From NCBI RefSeq assembly GCF_016462415.1, contig NZ_JAEMTF010000019.1, forward strand, positions 1-55,889: a stretch of DNA of 55,889 bases, read 5' to 3'. Numbering within the stretch: position 1 is the stretch's first letter; each line of letters starts with the position of its first letter. The translations under genes and the position numbers were made by a program. Origin of the DNA: Williamsia sp. GTDB taxonomy: Bacteria > Actinomycetota > Actinomycetes > Mycobacteriales > Mycobacteriaceae. Positions 15,381 through 23,578 of the stretch are shown piece by piece. A model generated the notes under the pieces. The model was not told the origin of the DNA, searched no databases, and was given only the letters and a program-made list of their open reading frames with translations.

Positions 15381-16744
15381 GCGGTGACCCCGGTCGGACT
15401 CAGGGTGTCGACCTCGACGTCGTCGTCGACGGACGCGATCCGCTTGGCGAACAGGACCACGATGGCCGACACCACGGCGCCGAACGCGCCGACCCACAGG
15501 GCCGCAGCGGAGTACGACACCGACGCCGCGGTGAGTCCGGTGAGGATGAAGCCGCCGATGATCGCGCCCGGCTGGCTCATGGCGCCGATGAACGAGCTGC
15601 CGGTGGCGCGGCAGTCGGTGCTGAAGCACTCGGCCTGGAAGAACAGGATCGCGGCATACGGACCGAGGAGGAAGAACAGACCCATCATGTAGGTCAACAC
15701 CACGTAGACCTCGCCACTGGGGCCGAGGAGCATCGCTGCGAAGAACACGCCCGACAGCAGCCACCCCACGACGATCGTGTTGCGTCGACCGAAGCGGTCG
15801 CCGGCCCATCCGTGGGCCAGGTATCCCAATGCGGCAACGAGGTTGGACACGACGACGAGAAGCAAGGTGCTGGAGGCGTCGATACCTTTGCCCTCCTCGA
15901 GCACGGTGGTCCCCAGGACGGAGAACGTCTGGATCGCGAACCAGTTGAACAGCCATGCGACCGACAGCACGACGGTGTTGCGCAGGTGCGGGCCCTGGAA
16001 GATCCGCTTGAACGGCGCCGAGGTGTTCTCACTGGCGCCGTGCGAGGCGGCCAGTTCGCCTGCGCGGACCGTCTCACCGTTCTTGCGCATCGACCGCAGC
16101 TTCTGCTGGAGCTCGAACTGTGGGCTCTCCCGCAGCTTTCGGCAGAGCAGCGCGACGATGATGGCGGGCACGGTGGCGAGGAGGAACGCCAGACGCCAAG
16201 CGTCGGCACCGAAGATCGCTGTCACGACACCGACGAAGCCGGCCGCGAGGAGGGCGCCGATCGGCCAGCCGGTCTGCACCATCGAGTAGACGAAGCCCTT
16301 GTTGCGGCGGATCTTCTCGTCCTCGGTGACCTCGTAGAGCTCGTTGAGGTAGGTGGCGTTGACCGACTGTTCTGCCAACCCGAGGCCGCTGATCGACCGC
16401 ACGCCGATCAGTGATCCGGCCCCGATGGTCGCGGCGGTCGCCGCCGACGACGCGGCCGTGCCACCGACGGAGATGATCATCCCCTTGCGCCGTCCCAATC
16501 GGTCGACGATCGGGCCGACGGCCAGCACGACGAATGCCGTCCCGACGCTGACCAGGGTCGACACCAGCAACGCGTGGCTCGTACTCCAGCCGAAGGACTC
16601 CTGGATGCGGGGCAGCAGTGTGCCGAACAGGATGAAGTCGTAGACGGCGATCGTCCACGCGAAGAACGCGATGCCGGTTGCCCGTCGGGTCTCGCGGACG
16701 GACACCCGCCGGAGCGGCGGGGTGTCGATGGGTTGTGCGGTCAT
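15377..16744 (-). CDS. MFS importer (metabolite:H+ symporter type)
   Basis: A 455-residue transporter with about 12 membrane segments. Motif A is present twice, as DRLGRRKG after helix 2 and DRFGRRNT after helix 8. A long central cytoplasmic loop lies around residues 205-260. The overall form resembles the sugar and aromatic or dicarboxylic acid symporters rather than DHA2 drug pumps. Within this operon it is likely the uptake system for the catabolised compound. Start supported by GGAAGGA 8 bases upstream. It overlaps the following SDR by 4 bases. Confidence 0.85.
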   Translation of the reverse strand: MTAQPIDTPPLRRVSVRETRRATGIAFFAWTIAVYDFILFGTLLPRIQESFGWSTSHALLVSTLVSVGTAFVVLAVGPIVDRLGRRKGMIISVGGTAASSAATAATIGAGSLIGVRSISGLGLAEQSVNATYLNELYEVTEDEKIRRNKGFVYSMVQTGWPIGALLAAGFVGVVTAIFGADAWRLAFLLATVPAIIVALLCRKLRESPQFELQQKLRSMRKNGETVRAGELAASHGASENTSAPFKRIFQGPHLRNTVVLSVAWLFNWFAIQTFSVLGTTVLEEGKGIDASSTLLLVVVSNLVAALGYLAHGWAGDRFGRRNTIVVGWLLSGVFFAAMLLGPSGEVYVVLTYMMGLFFLLGPYAAILFFQAECFSTDCRATGSSFIGAMSQPGAIIGGFILTGLTAASVSYSAAALWVGAFGAVVSAIVVLFAKRIASVDDDVEVDTLSPTGVTA

Positions 16745-16861
16745 AATGGAGTCCTTCCGTGACTCGATGCCGTGACAGGTGTGGGGTGAGCGGAGGATCG
16801 GGTCGGGGCCTCGGGTCGCATCGGTGCCCCGACCCGGTGTGAGGGTCGGCGGTGGGGCGTG

Positions 16862-17743
16862 TCAGGTGGTCCGGGGGCGCCGCTGGGCGAAATCGGTCGC
16901 GATGGCGTCGAAGGTCGTCCAGGTCACCCCCTCATGGGAGTTGATGTGCTCGATCAACCGCTCGAGCATCAGCAGCACCTGGGGACGCCCGGAGACGTCG
17001 GGGTGGATGGTGAAGGTGAACACGGCGTAGTCGCTCTCGCGGTAGACCCAGTCGAACTGGTCGCGCCACATCTCCTCGATGTGTCGCGGGTTGACGAAGC
17101 CGTGGCTGTTCGGGCTGCCTTTGATGAACATCATCGGAGGCAGGTCGTCGAGGTACCAGCTGGCCGGGATCTCGATCAGGTCGGTCTCCTGGCCCCGGAC
17201 GAGCGGCTTCATCCAGGTCGCGGCGGGCTGCTGATAGTCGATCGGCGTCCACTGGTCACCTACGCGGACGTAATACGGTTCGAAGTCCCGGTGCATCAGC
17301 GAGTGGTCGTACTTGATGCCGCGCTCGATGAGAAGTTCGTTGGTGACCTTGCTGAACTCCCACCACGGCGCGACGTATCCGGTTGGCCGGGAACCGGATT
17401 CGCGGGTGATGAGGTCGATGCAGTGGTCGAGGATGTCGGACTCCTGCTGACGGCTCATCGCGATCGGGTTCTCGTGGCTGTACCCGTGGACACCGATCTC
17501 GTGTCCCGCGGCGACGATCTGTTGGAACTGCTCGGGAAATGTCTCGACCGAGTGACCCGGCCAGAACCAGGTCGACGGGAGGTCGTAGCGCTCGAGCATC
17601 GAGTTGATGCGCGGCACCCCCACCTCGCCTGCAAAGATCCCGCGCGAGATGTCACCCGGGGAATCCTCACCGCCGTAGGATCCGAGCCACCCGCCGACGG
17701 CGTCGACGTCGATGCCGAACGCCACGAAGATTTCTTTTGCCAT
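16862..17743 (-). CDS. Polysaccharide-deacetylase-fold hydrolase (allantoinase/cyclic-imidase-like)
   Basis: A 293-residue NodB-fold protein. Metal ligands appear as D12/D14 (GIDVDAV) and H86/H90 ([12 protein letters not shown]), with [12 protein letters not shown] and GYVAPWWE as further motifs. Length and ligand numbering match, as I recall, the Helicobacter PgdA/PuuE-type subgroup, which includes allantoinases and cyclic imide hydrolases rather than secreted chitin-type deacetylases. No signal peptide is present, so it acts in the cytoplasm. Next to an asparaginase-type amidohydrolase, ring opening of a cyclic imide or ureide is more likely than cell-wall deacetylation. Start supported by GGAAGGA. 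Confidence 0.8.
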   Translation of the reverse strand: MAKEIFVAFGIDVDAVGGWLGSYGGEDSPGDISRGIFAGEVGVPRINSMLERYDLPSTWFWPGHSVETFPEQFQQIVAAGHEIGVHGYSHENPIAMSRQQESDILDHCIDLITRESGSRPTGYVAPWWEFSKVTNELLIERGIKYDHSLMHRDFEPYYVRVGDQWTPIDYQQPAATWMKPLVRGQETDLIEIPASWYLDDLPPMMFIKGSPNSHGFVNPRHIEEMWRDQFDWVYRESDYAVFTFTIHPDVSGRPQVLLMLERLIEHINSHEGVTWTTFDAIATDFAQRRPRTT

Positions 17744-17783
17744 GATGAGAGTCCTTCCGGTACTGCAGATGTAGAGCGTGTGC

Positions 17784-18752
17784 TCAGGTGTGATGGATCA
17801 GGAGTTCGCGGACGTCGTGGGGCGAGTGACCCGCCGACAACAGGAGTGCGAGAAGCATCCGGGATTGCGATGGCGGCAGTTGCAACGGAACCGCGCCCGC
17901 CGCCACCAGGTCGGTGCCGCCACCGTCGCCGTAGACCGCCTGCACGGGTCCCGCGGCAACCCTGGTGGCCAACCCGACAACGACTCCGTCGTCGGAGAGT
18001 TCTCTGATGGCCTCGGCGATGCCGCGCGGAGCGTTGCCGATGCCGGTGCCCACCACGATGACGCCGCGGGCCCCGGCCCGGACTGCCGCGCGCAGTAGGA
18101 CGTCGTCGCCGCCGGGGTAGACCGAGACGATGTCGACGCGGGTGGTGTCGAAGTCCTCGGTGACCGGCTCCAGGGCCTTCGGGCGGATGGTCGTGGCGTG
18201 GATGTCGACGTGGCCGTCGATGACCGTTCCCACGGTGCCTGCGGGATTGGTGAATCCGGCTGACGCCGTGGTGTGCGACTTGCGGGTTCCCCGCGCCGCC
18301 AGCACCGTGCCCGCGAACGCGATGAGGACTCCGTGATGAGCTGCCGACGGGTTTGCGGCGACGGCGATGGCATCGGAAAGGTTTCGGGGCCCGTCGGTGT
18401 CGGGGACGTCGGCGGCCCGCTGCGCGCCGGTGAGCACAACCGGTCGTGCATCGCTGTGGATCAGATCGAGCAACACGGCCGTTTCCTCGAGCGTGTCGGT
18501 TCCGTGCGTGATCACGATGCCGTCGACATCGGGGCGTGCAAGGTGCTTGTGGGCCGCGTCCGCGATGGCCCGGAAGTCTGCGAAGTCCAGTCGGTATGAC
18601 CCGGTGCGCACGACCTCGTGCGCCTCGACGGACACGTCCGGACGAACGTCGCGGATCAGCGCGGACGGGTCATCGGTGGCGACGACCGCACCACCGGGAC
18701 CACGGCGAGAAGCGATGGTCCCTCCGGTGGCGAGGACTACTACGTTCGGCAT
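17784..18752 (-). CDS. L-asparaginase-type amidohydrolase
   Basis: A 322-residue protein of the bacterial asparaginase family: first motif ATGGTIAS with T12, second motif [11 protein letters not shown] with T85/D86, and K158 completing the Thr-Lys-Asp triad. It hydrolyses L-asparagine or a related side-chain amide. The start chosen is [11 protein letters not shown] at 18752; a longer open frame to 18848 would run through the operator region. It is the first gene of the minus-strand operon, 40 bases ahead of the deacetylase-fold hydrolase. Its true substrate could be a half-amide such as succinamate; that is inference from context. Confidence 0.88.
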   Translation of the reverse strand: MPNVVVLATGGTIASRRGPGGAVVATDDPSALIRDVRPDVSVEAHEVVRTGSYRLDFADFRAIADAAHKHLARPDVDGIVITHGTDTLEETAVLLDLIHSDARPVVLTGAQRAADVPDTDGPRNLSDAIAVAANPSAAHHGVLIAFAGTVLAARGTRKSHTTASAGFTNPAGTVGTVIDGHVDIHATTIRPKALEPVTEDFDTTRVDIVSVYPGGDDVLLRAAVRAGARGVIVVGTGIGNAPRGIAEAIRELSDDGVVVGLATRVAAGPVQAVYGDGGGTDLVAAGAVPLQLPPSQSRMLLALLLSAGHSPHDVRELLIHHT

Positions 18753-18843
18753 CGGGATTTCCGTTTCTGCTGACGGTCTGACGTGCGTCGGGCTCGGCGA
18801 ATCGGCCATCCGTGTGGTGTCCGACACAACTGAGTGAACACCA

Positions 18844-18883
18844 CACAAACGTTTGTGGCAATCGTTTGGGCCAATCGATTGTG
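18844..18883. promoter_or_regulatory. Three LacI-type operators with 13-bp spacing
   Basis: CACAAACGTTTGTG (18844-18857) is a perfect 14-bp palindrome. CAATCGTTTG (18859-18868) and CAATCGATTG (18872-18881, perfect) follow. All three have a central CG, and the centres lie at 18850/51, 18863/64 and 18876/77, exactly 13 bp apart. A central CG flanked by CAA/TTG half-sites is the LacI-family pattern. The block lies between the divergent asparaginase operon and the LacI gene. Confidence 0.75.
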
Positions 18884-18974
18884 TAAACTTTGCGGGTCAG
18901 CGGCGTGGCGTCGTGTTACGTGTCGATAGGCTTGCTTTGCAACGGCAGCGCAGCACCGGACGAGGAGGACCGAC

Positions 18975-19988
18975 ATGGTCGATCGTCCGGCGGCGCCGGT
19001 GACCCTGCGGATGATCGCCGCCGAGGTCGGTGTGGGGGTGTCCACCGTGTCCCGTGTGCTGACGACCAACGATGACGACGCACTCCGCTGGGCGGGCCGC
19101 GACACCGTCACCCGCATCCGCGAGGTTGCTCGCGACCGTGGTTATCGACGCAATCCGCACGCCGCGAGTCTCCGCACAGCGCGCTCCGGGCTGGTCGGGG
19201 TGCTCGTCCCACGACTGCAGGACTTCGTCCTCGCCACGGTGTACGAAGGTATCGAGGAAGCCGCGATCGAACACGGACTGTCGACGTTCGTCACCAACTC
19301 CCTCGACGATCCCGCCAATCAGGCGGCGCGTACCGAGATGATGTTGGAGCGTCGCGTCGAGGGAATGATCTTCGGCGATGCCCACCTCGACGGGATGTTC
19401 CTCGATTCGGTTGCCGCAAGAGGTGTTCCGCTGGTGCTGGTCTCCCGACGGGCAGGCGAGCACGTGTCCGCGACCTGTGACGACCTCGCGGGTGGACGGC
19501 TCGTCGGACAGCATCTCGTGGCCTGCGGTCGCTCCCGACTCGGTGTCTTGGCGGGACTACCGTTCGCGTCGACCGGAGTGGAGCGCACCCGCGGTGCGGT
19601 GGACGCCTTCGAGGACGCCGGACTGCACGTGCCCGCGCATCGCATCGTGCAAGGGCCGTTCGACGCCGCCGGTGGCCGGTTGGGTGCAGAGCAGCTCCTG
19701 GACCGAGAGCCGTTCGTGGACGCCATCTTCGCGACGAACGACTTCGCAGCCATCGGCGCGCTGGGTGTCCTGCGTGATCGTGGTCTGCGGGTTCCGGAGG
19801 ATGTCGCGCTCATCGGGTACAACGACACCCCCTTGGCAGCGGAGATCACCATCCCGCTCACGACGGTCCGGTCACCGATGCATGAGATGGGGCGGCGCGG
19901 TGTCGAGCTGCTCATCGACGTGATCGGCGGTGGGGCGCCGGAGTCCGAACTCCTGCCCCCGGAGCTCGTGGTGCGTGAGTCCGGCTGA
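18975..19988 (+). CDS. LacI-family transcriptional regulator
   Basis: A 337-residue regulator. The N-terminal helix-turn-helix is at about residues 9-30 (TLRMIAAEVGVGVSTVSRVL), with a hinge helix near RRNPHAASLRTARSG, then a periplasmic-binding-type effector domain to the end. It is probably the repressor of the divergent asparaginase-to-SDR operon and of itself, through the three CG-centred palindromes 92-131 bases upstream. GAGGAGGA at 18962-18969 supports the ATG. The effector is likely the imported substrate or a pathway intermediate. Confidence 0.9.
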   Translation: MVDRPAAPVTLRMIAAEVGVGVSTVSRVLTTNDDDALRWAGRDTVTRIREVARDRGYRRNPHAASLRTARSGLVGVLVPRLQDFVLATVYEGIEEAAIEHGLSTFVTNSLDDPANQAARTEMMLERRVEGMIFGDAHLDGMFLDSVAARGVPLVLVSRRAGEHVSATCDDLAGGRLVGQHLVACGRSRLGVLAGLPFASTGVERTRGAVDAFEDAGLHVPAHRIVQGPFDAAGGRLGAEQLLDREPFVDAIFATNDFAAIGALGVLRDRGLRVPEDVALIGYNDTPLAAEITIPLTTVRSPMHEMGRRGVELLIDVIGGGAPESELLPPELVVRESG

Positions 19989-20052
19989 TCGCACGTCGAA
20001 GTGGTGAACAGCCCCTCTGCTCTCTTGTGGTGGCAGTGTCGCGCGCTCTACC

Positions 20053-20078
20053 CTCGCAGGCGGCCCCAGCAATGCCCG
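20053..20078 (+). repeat. Putative attachment repeat (right), copy of tRNA-Thr 3' end
   Basis: Direct copy of 13528-13553 with one difference in 26. The preceding 10 bases (20043-20052, GCGCTCTACC) are the reverse complement of the tRNA D-arm segment 13485-13494. The copy cannot fold into a tRNA by itself. Confidence 0.65.
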
Positions 20079-20106
20079 AACGGAACACGAACCGGAGGCA
20101 CGGCTC

Positions 20107-20457
20107 ATGAACACCTTCCAGAAATCCGCAGCGGTGTGGAACAAGTTCTTCGTGACGCTGATGAAGGCGCCGGTGCTCGAGAAGGTGCTGGGCAAGTCGA
20201 CGGCGCTGATCACCTACACCGGCCGCAAGTCCGGCAAGACGTTCAGCCTGCCGGTCTCCTACAAGCGCGACGGGGACTCGCTCGCCGTGGCGGTGATGAT
20301 GCCGGACAAGAAGAACTGGTGGCGCAACTTCGACGGCGACGGGGGCCGGGTGACGGTCGAGATCGCCGGTGTCGCACGCCCCGGCCACGCCGTGACCGTG
20401 CACGACCCCAAGGGCCGCATGTCGGTGAGCATCACCCTCGATCCCGTCTCGAACTGA
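20107..20457 (+). CDS. Deazaflavin (F420)-dependent nitroreductase-family protein
   Basis: A 116-residue protein of the split-barrel Ddn-like family (DUF385). Typical elements are ITYTGRKSGKTFSLPVSY and KKNWWRNFDGDGGRVTVEI. Members bind F420 and reduce quinones or nitro compounds in mycobacteria and relatives; some bind fatty acids instead. This one is slightly short. GGAGG at 20094-20098 supports the ATG. It lies just outside the right attachment repeat and may be the gene that originally followed the tRNA. Confidence 0.75.
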   Translation: MNTFQKSAAVWNKFFVTLMKAPVLEKVLGKSTALITYTGRKSGKTFSLPVSYKRDGDSLAVAVMMPDKKNWWRNFDGDGGRVTVEIAGVARPGHAVTVHDPKGRMSVSITLDPVSN

Positions 20458-20482
20458 CGACTCGCGGTCGCCGTCAGTCCGG

Positions 20483-21445
20483 CTACGACACCATCCCGAG
20501 GTCGCGCAGACTCTCGGCCGTCTCCACGATGGTCGTCTCCGCCGTCCGCGGTCGGAACCCGAGTTCGCGCTTGGCTCTGTCGTTGTGGATGACCAACGGC
20601 GTGGGATCGTCGCCCGGCATCTCCTCGGTCGGGACCCGCGCGCCGAGCGCGCCCAGTCGGTCACGCAGAACGCCGGCGACACCCAGGAAGCTCTGGGTCG
20701 GTCCATCGGCGAGTGCGAGGTAGCGCCGTCCCGCCGCCTCGGGTGTCGACATCGCGGCGATGTGGAGCTCGGACACATCGCGCACATCGGCGATGCCGAA
20801 CAACTGCTTCGGGACGGACGGCATCGTGCCGTCGAGCATCGCGACGAACAGCTGCAGCGACGATCGCGCCGCCGTGGTCAGCGTGGGACCTGCGATCCAC
20901 GTCGGGTTGATCACCACGAGTTCGGTTCCGGCGCCCTCGGTCTCGATGAACTCCCAGGCCGCGCGTTCGGCCACCGCCTTCGACAACGGGTAGGCCGGGA
21001 GTCCGGGTGTCGTGGGGTCGGTCCAATCGGATTCGTCGTAGTCGCGGACCGGCTTGGGGGAGTAACCGACCGCCGCGAACGACGACGTCAGCACCACGCG
21101 GGGCACCGCGGCATCGCGCGCTGCGCGCAGTACTCGCACGGTGCCGTCCCGTGCGGGGACGACGGCCTCGTCGACGTCGGACGTCTGGATCATCGGCGAG
21201 GCAACGTGATAGACGCCGTCGACACCGTCGGCGGCCGCTGCCCAACCGTCGTCGTGCGTGAGGCTCGCGACGACGAGTTCGAGCCCCGCATCGTCGGCCC
21301 CGCCTCGACGCACGGCCGCACGCACGTCGGCGCCGGCGGCACGTGAGCGCAGGGTCCCGCGCACCTGCACGCCGGAGCGGAGGAGGTCGGCGATCAGTCG
21401 GGTGCCCAGGTATCCCGAGGCCCCGGTCACCAGGACCGTGCTCAT
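20483..21445 (-). CDS. NAD(P)-dependent epimerase/reductase (extended SDR)
   Basis: A 320-residue extended SDR: TGASGYLG near the N-terminus (8-15), and a central catalytic YPLSK in PAYPLSKAVAE. It resembles dihydroflavonol-4-reductase-like and aldehyde-reductase-like proteins rather than sugar epimerases. The ATG at 21445 overlaps the MerR stop by 4 bases and has a perfect AGGAGGTGAT ribosome site 5-6 bases upstream. A longer open frame into the MerR gene is rejected. It is co-transcribed with the MerR regulator, so it is probably induced by a reactive carbonyl or another electrophile. Confidence 0.85.
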   Translation of the reverse strand: MSTVLVTGASGYLGTRLIADLLRSGVQVRGTLRSRAAGADVRAAVRRGGADDAGLELVVASLTHDDGWAAAADGVDGVYHVASPMIQTSDVDEAVVPARDGTVRVLRAARDAAVPRVVLTSSFAAVGYSPKPVRDYDESDWTDPTTPGLPAYPLSKAVAERAAWEFIETEGAGTELVVINPTWIAGPTLTTAARSSLQLFVAMLDGTMPSVPKQLFGIADVRDVSELHIAAMSTPEAAGRRYLALADGPTQSFLGVAGVLRDRLGALGARVPTEEMPGDDPTPLVIHNDRAKRELGFRPRTAETTIVETAESLRDLGMVS

Positions 21446-21882
21446 CGGATCACCTCCTGCAGCTTCGGGACGATCGCGGTGACGCGTAGGGCGGCCTCGG
21501 CTTCGTCGGCGGAGTCCCCGCGGTCGCGCGCGTCCCACAGCGCGGCCTTGAACTGCAGATAGTCGAGGTGGACCCGAAGCGTCTCGATCTCCTGCTCGAC
21601 GCGGGTCGCGTGCCGCAGGAGCAGATCGCGCTGCTCGCCGGCGGCAGCATGACCCAACGCGCGGTTCGCCTGGTAGGTGCGCATGTCCTCGATACCGACG
21701 CCCATGCCCCGCAGACACGCGAGGATCTGGGCGTCGTCGAGGTCGTGCTCGTCGTAGCGACGGTGTCCGCTGCCGACATCGCGTGCGATCGGGCCGATGA
21801 GCCCGACCTCCTCGTAGTACCGCAGGGTCGGCTCGCTGAGCCCGCTCTGCCGCGACACATCACCGATGGTCAAGATTGTCAT
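21442..21882 (-). CDS. MerR-family transcriptional regulator
   Basis: A 146-residue protein with the MerR winged helix at the N-terminus (MTILTIGDVSRQSGLSEPTLRYYEEVGLI) and a coiled-coil dimer helix around residues 90-115. No metal-binding cysteines are seen apart from one Cys in ILACLRG, so it is a small-molecule or carbonyl sensor rather than a metal sensor. The reductase gene overlaps its end by 4 bases. Its own promoter carries a 20-bp palindrome in a 19-bp spacer, so it is probably autoregulated. Confidence 0.9.
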   Translation of the reverse strand: MTILTIGDVSRQSGLSEPTLRYYEEVGLIGPIARDVGSGHRRYDEHDLDDAQILACLRGMGVGIEDMRTYQANRALGHAAAGEQRDLLLRHATRVEQEIETLRVHLDYLQFKAALWDARDRGDSADEAEAALRVTAIVPKLQEVIR

Positions 21883-21888
21883 GTCCCC

Positions 21889-21919
21889 ATGACAGCAGAC
21901 CTCAAGCGCTTGAGGTCAA
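21889..21919 (-). promoter_or_regulatory. MerR-type promoter with palindromic operator
   Basis: On the minus strand TTGACC (21919-21914) and TGTCAT (21894-21889) are separated by 19 bases, the long spacer typical of MerR-controlled promoters. The perfect 20-bp palindrome GACCTCAAGCGCTTGAGGTC (21898-21917) sits in that spacer. Its CCTCAAG half-sites resemble the SoxR box. The -10 is 6 bases from the MerR ATG, so the message would be leaderless. The palindrome also covers the TetR stop codon. Confidence 0.65.
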
Positions 21920-22483
21920 GCGATCGACGAGGAGTTTCTCGACCACATCGATCGCCTCGATGTCGCGCGCGGCGCGGGCGACCAGCGCCGCCCCCTCCAG
22001 AGCCGAGATGACCAGGACCGCCTCGTCCCACGCGGCCGCGCGGTCGTAACCGAACCGTCGGTAGATCGCCGCGATCGCCTTGCGCCAGTTCGTGAACCGC
22101 TCATCGGCCCGCTCGCGCAGCGGGTCGACCGCGGACACGTCCACCACGAACGACGCGATCGGGCAGCCGACGGTGAAGTTGCTGTCGACCAACACCTCTC
22201 GCCACGACGAGACGATCATCCGGACGGCGTCGGGCAGGGTCTGCGCCTCGGCGGACGCGAAACGGGTGCCGGTCGCGAAGTCGTCCACCGCGAGGTCGAT
22301 CGCCTCGAGCAACACCTGCGTCTTGCCGCCCGGGAAGTACCGCTGCAGTGACCCGCGCGGACCGTCGGCGTCGGCGGCGATCTGCCGCAGGCCGACCCCG
22401 GTGACCCCGCGTTCGCGGATCATCCGCGCGGCGCTGCGGACCATGCGCGCGCGGGGTGGTTCGGGGGTGTCGGTGGTGGACAT
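21902..22483 (-). CDS. TetR-family regulator (divergent from enoyl reductase/pump)
   Basis: A 193-residue TetR protein: helix-turn-helix around residues 28-58 (VTGVGLRQIAADADGPRGSLQRYFPGGK), an effector domain with VGCPIASFV, which resembles the YcdC/LmrA-type subgroup. It lies divergent to a reductase and an exporter gene; two symmetrical ATGAC-N4-GTCAT sites occupy the shared promoter region. Its 3' end contains the promoter of the next gene. Confidence 0.88.
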   Translation of the reverse strand: MSTTDTPEPPRARMVRSAARMIRERGVTGVGLRQIAADADGPRGSLQRYFPGGKTQVLLEAIDLAVDDFATGTRFASAEAQTLPDAVRMIVSSWREVLVDSNFTVGCPIASFVVDVSAVDPLRERADERFTNWRKAIAAIYRRFGYDRAAAWDEAVLVISALEGAALVARAARDIEAIDVVEKLLVDRLTSSA

Positions 22484-22505
22484 GTCCGAAGTCTAGCCAC
22501 GAATT

Positions 22506-22558
22506 ATGACAGTCGTCATCGTCTGCTAGCGTGACCACAGCGATGACGGTCGTCATCG
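22506..22558. promoter_or_regulatory. Paired TetR operators
   Basis: ATGACAGTCGTCAT (22506-22519) and CGATGACGGTCGTCATCG (22541-22558) share the core ATGAC-N4-GTCAT, with centres 37 bp apart. A TGCTAGCGT -10-like sequence lies between them, so binding would block both divergent promoters. Confidence 0.7.
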
Positions 22559-22585
22559 CGCTTGCTCGCGACGAGGAGCCGCGCC

Positions 22586-23578
22586 ATGAAAGCGTTGCAA
22601 CTGACCACCTACGGTGCCGCCACGTCGGCGAACATCGAGCTCATCGACGTCCCCGCCACCGAACCGGGTGACGGACAGGTGGCGGTGGCCGTGGACGTCG
22701 CGCCGATCAACCCGTCGGACCTGCTGCTCATCGCCGGACACTACGGCTATCGCCCGAGTCTCCCGACGATCCTCGGCGCGGAGGGAGTGGGGCGCATCGT
22801 GGCGGTCGGCGCCGGAGTGGACGCCGGACGGATCGGCGAGCAGGTCCTCGTCCTGCCCACGCTGACCGACACCACGTGGCGCGAACAGACGGTGATCGAC
22901 GCGACCACCGCCATCGCGGTCGACGGCGACCCGGCGCAGCTGGCCATGCTGGGTATCAACCCGATGACCGCGTGGGGCATGCTGCACGGGTTCACCGATC
23001 TGACCCCCGGTGCCTGGGTGGCGCAGACCGGGGCGAGTTCGGCCACCGCCGGCTACGTCCGTGCGCTGGCGCGGCGCGCCGGGTTCCGCCTCGTCGACAT
23101 CGTGCGCCGCCCGGAATCAGCGGCGTCACTGCGTGATTCCGGCGCCGACGTCGTGCTCGTCGACGGGCCCGACATCGCGGCAGAGGTGAAGCAGGCCCTC
23201 GGCCGCGACACCATCGATCTGCTCATCGACGGGGTGGGCGGCCCCACGACGACCGCCCTCGCGTCGCGGATGTCGGTGGGTGGCACCATCATCAGCTACA
23301 CCTCGCGCGGCGGTCAGCCCGTCAGTATCGACATTCCCGATCTGATCTTCCGCGGCCTCGTCGTCCGCGGGTTCTGGCTCAAACACTGGCAGGACTCGTT
23401 GCCGCCGGAGACGGTGGCGCAGCACTACCGCGAGCTGGCCGCATTGGTTGCCGACGGGACACTGCACGCGACGATCGACGCGACCTACGCGCTCACCGAG
23501 TTCGACACGGCCCTGGCGCACGCCGCACGCCGCGACCGCACCGGCAAGGTCCTGTTCGCGATCGGGGCACAGTCGTGA
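22586..23578 (+). CDS. MDR-superfamily enoyl/quinone reductase
   Basis: A 330-residue medium-chain dehydrogenase without zinc ligands: MKALQLTTYGA start, INPSDLLLIAGHYG, LGAEGVGRIVAVG, and INPMTAWGML, which resembles the NPLTAW motif of 2-enoyl thioester reductases (ETR/MECR type). The nucleotide site is degenerate (TGASSATAGYV). It likely reduces a C=C bond of an enoyl or quinone substrate with NADPH. The ATG at 22586 is supported by ACGAGGAG. A 4-base overlap (GTGA) couples it to the exporter. Confidence 0.82.
   Translation: MKALQLTTYGAATSANIELIDVPATEPGDGQVAVAVDVAPINPSDLLLIAGHYGYRPSLPTILGAEGVGRIVAVGAGVDAGRIGEQVLVLPTLTDTTWREQTVIDATTAIAVDGDPAQLAMLGINPMTAWGMLHGFTDLTPGAWVAQTGASSATAGYVRALARRAGFRLVDIVRRPESAASLRDSGADVVLVDGPDIAAEVKQALGRDTIDLLIDGVGGPTTTALASRMSVGGTIISYTSRGGQPVSIDIPDLIFRGLVVRGFWLKHWQDSLPPETVAQHYRELAALVADGTLHATIDATYALTEFDTALAHAARRDRTGKVLFAIGAQS

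Larger units (their letters stand above)
13544..20078. mobile_element. Putative tRNA-Thr-borne catabolic island
   Basis: A 6.5-kb block between the tRNA 3' end and its 26-bp direct copy. It contains one complete catabolic operon and its divergent LacI regulator and nothing else. Outside genes on both sides (holB and a deazaflavin-type reductase) are ordinary chromosomal genes. No integrase, transposase or clear base-composition shift is visible, so any mobility module has been lost or was supplied in trans. Confidence 0.45.

Noticed and set aside
16862-17743. Secreted peptidoglycan or chitin deacetylase
   Set aside because: No signal peptide or wall anchor, and the motif spacing and operon context favour the cytoplasmic allantoinase/imidase-like group.
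20043-20078. A second tRNA gene
   Set aside because: Only the T-arm end and acceptor strand are present; no D arm or anticodon arm in the right orientation.
13544-20078. Integrative element with its own recombinase
   Set aside because: No integrase, excisionase or transposase frame is found between the repeats, so only a putative passive island is reported.
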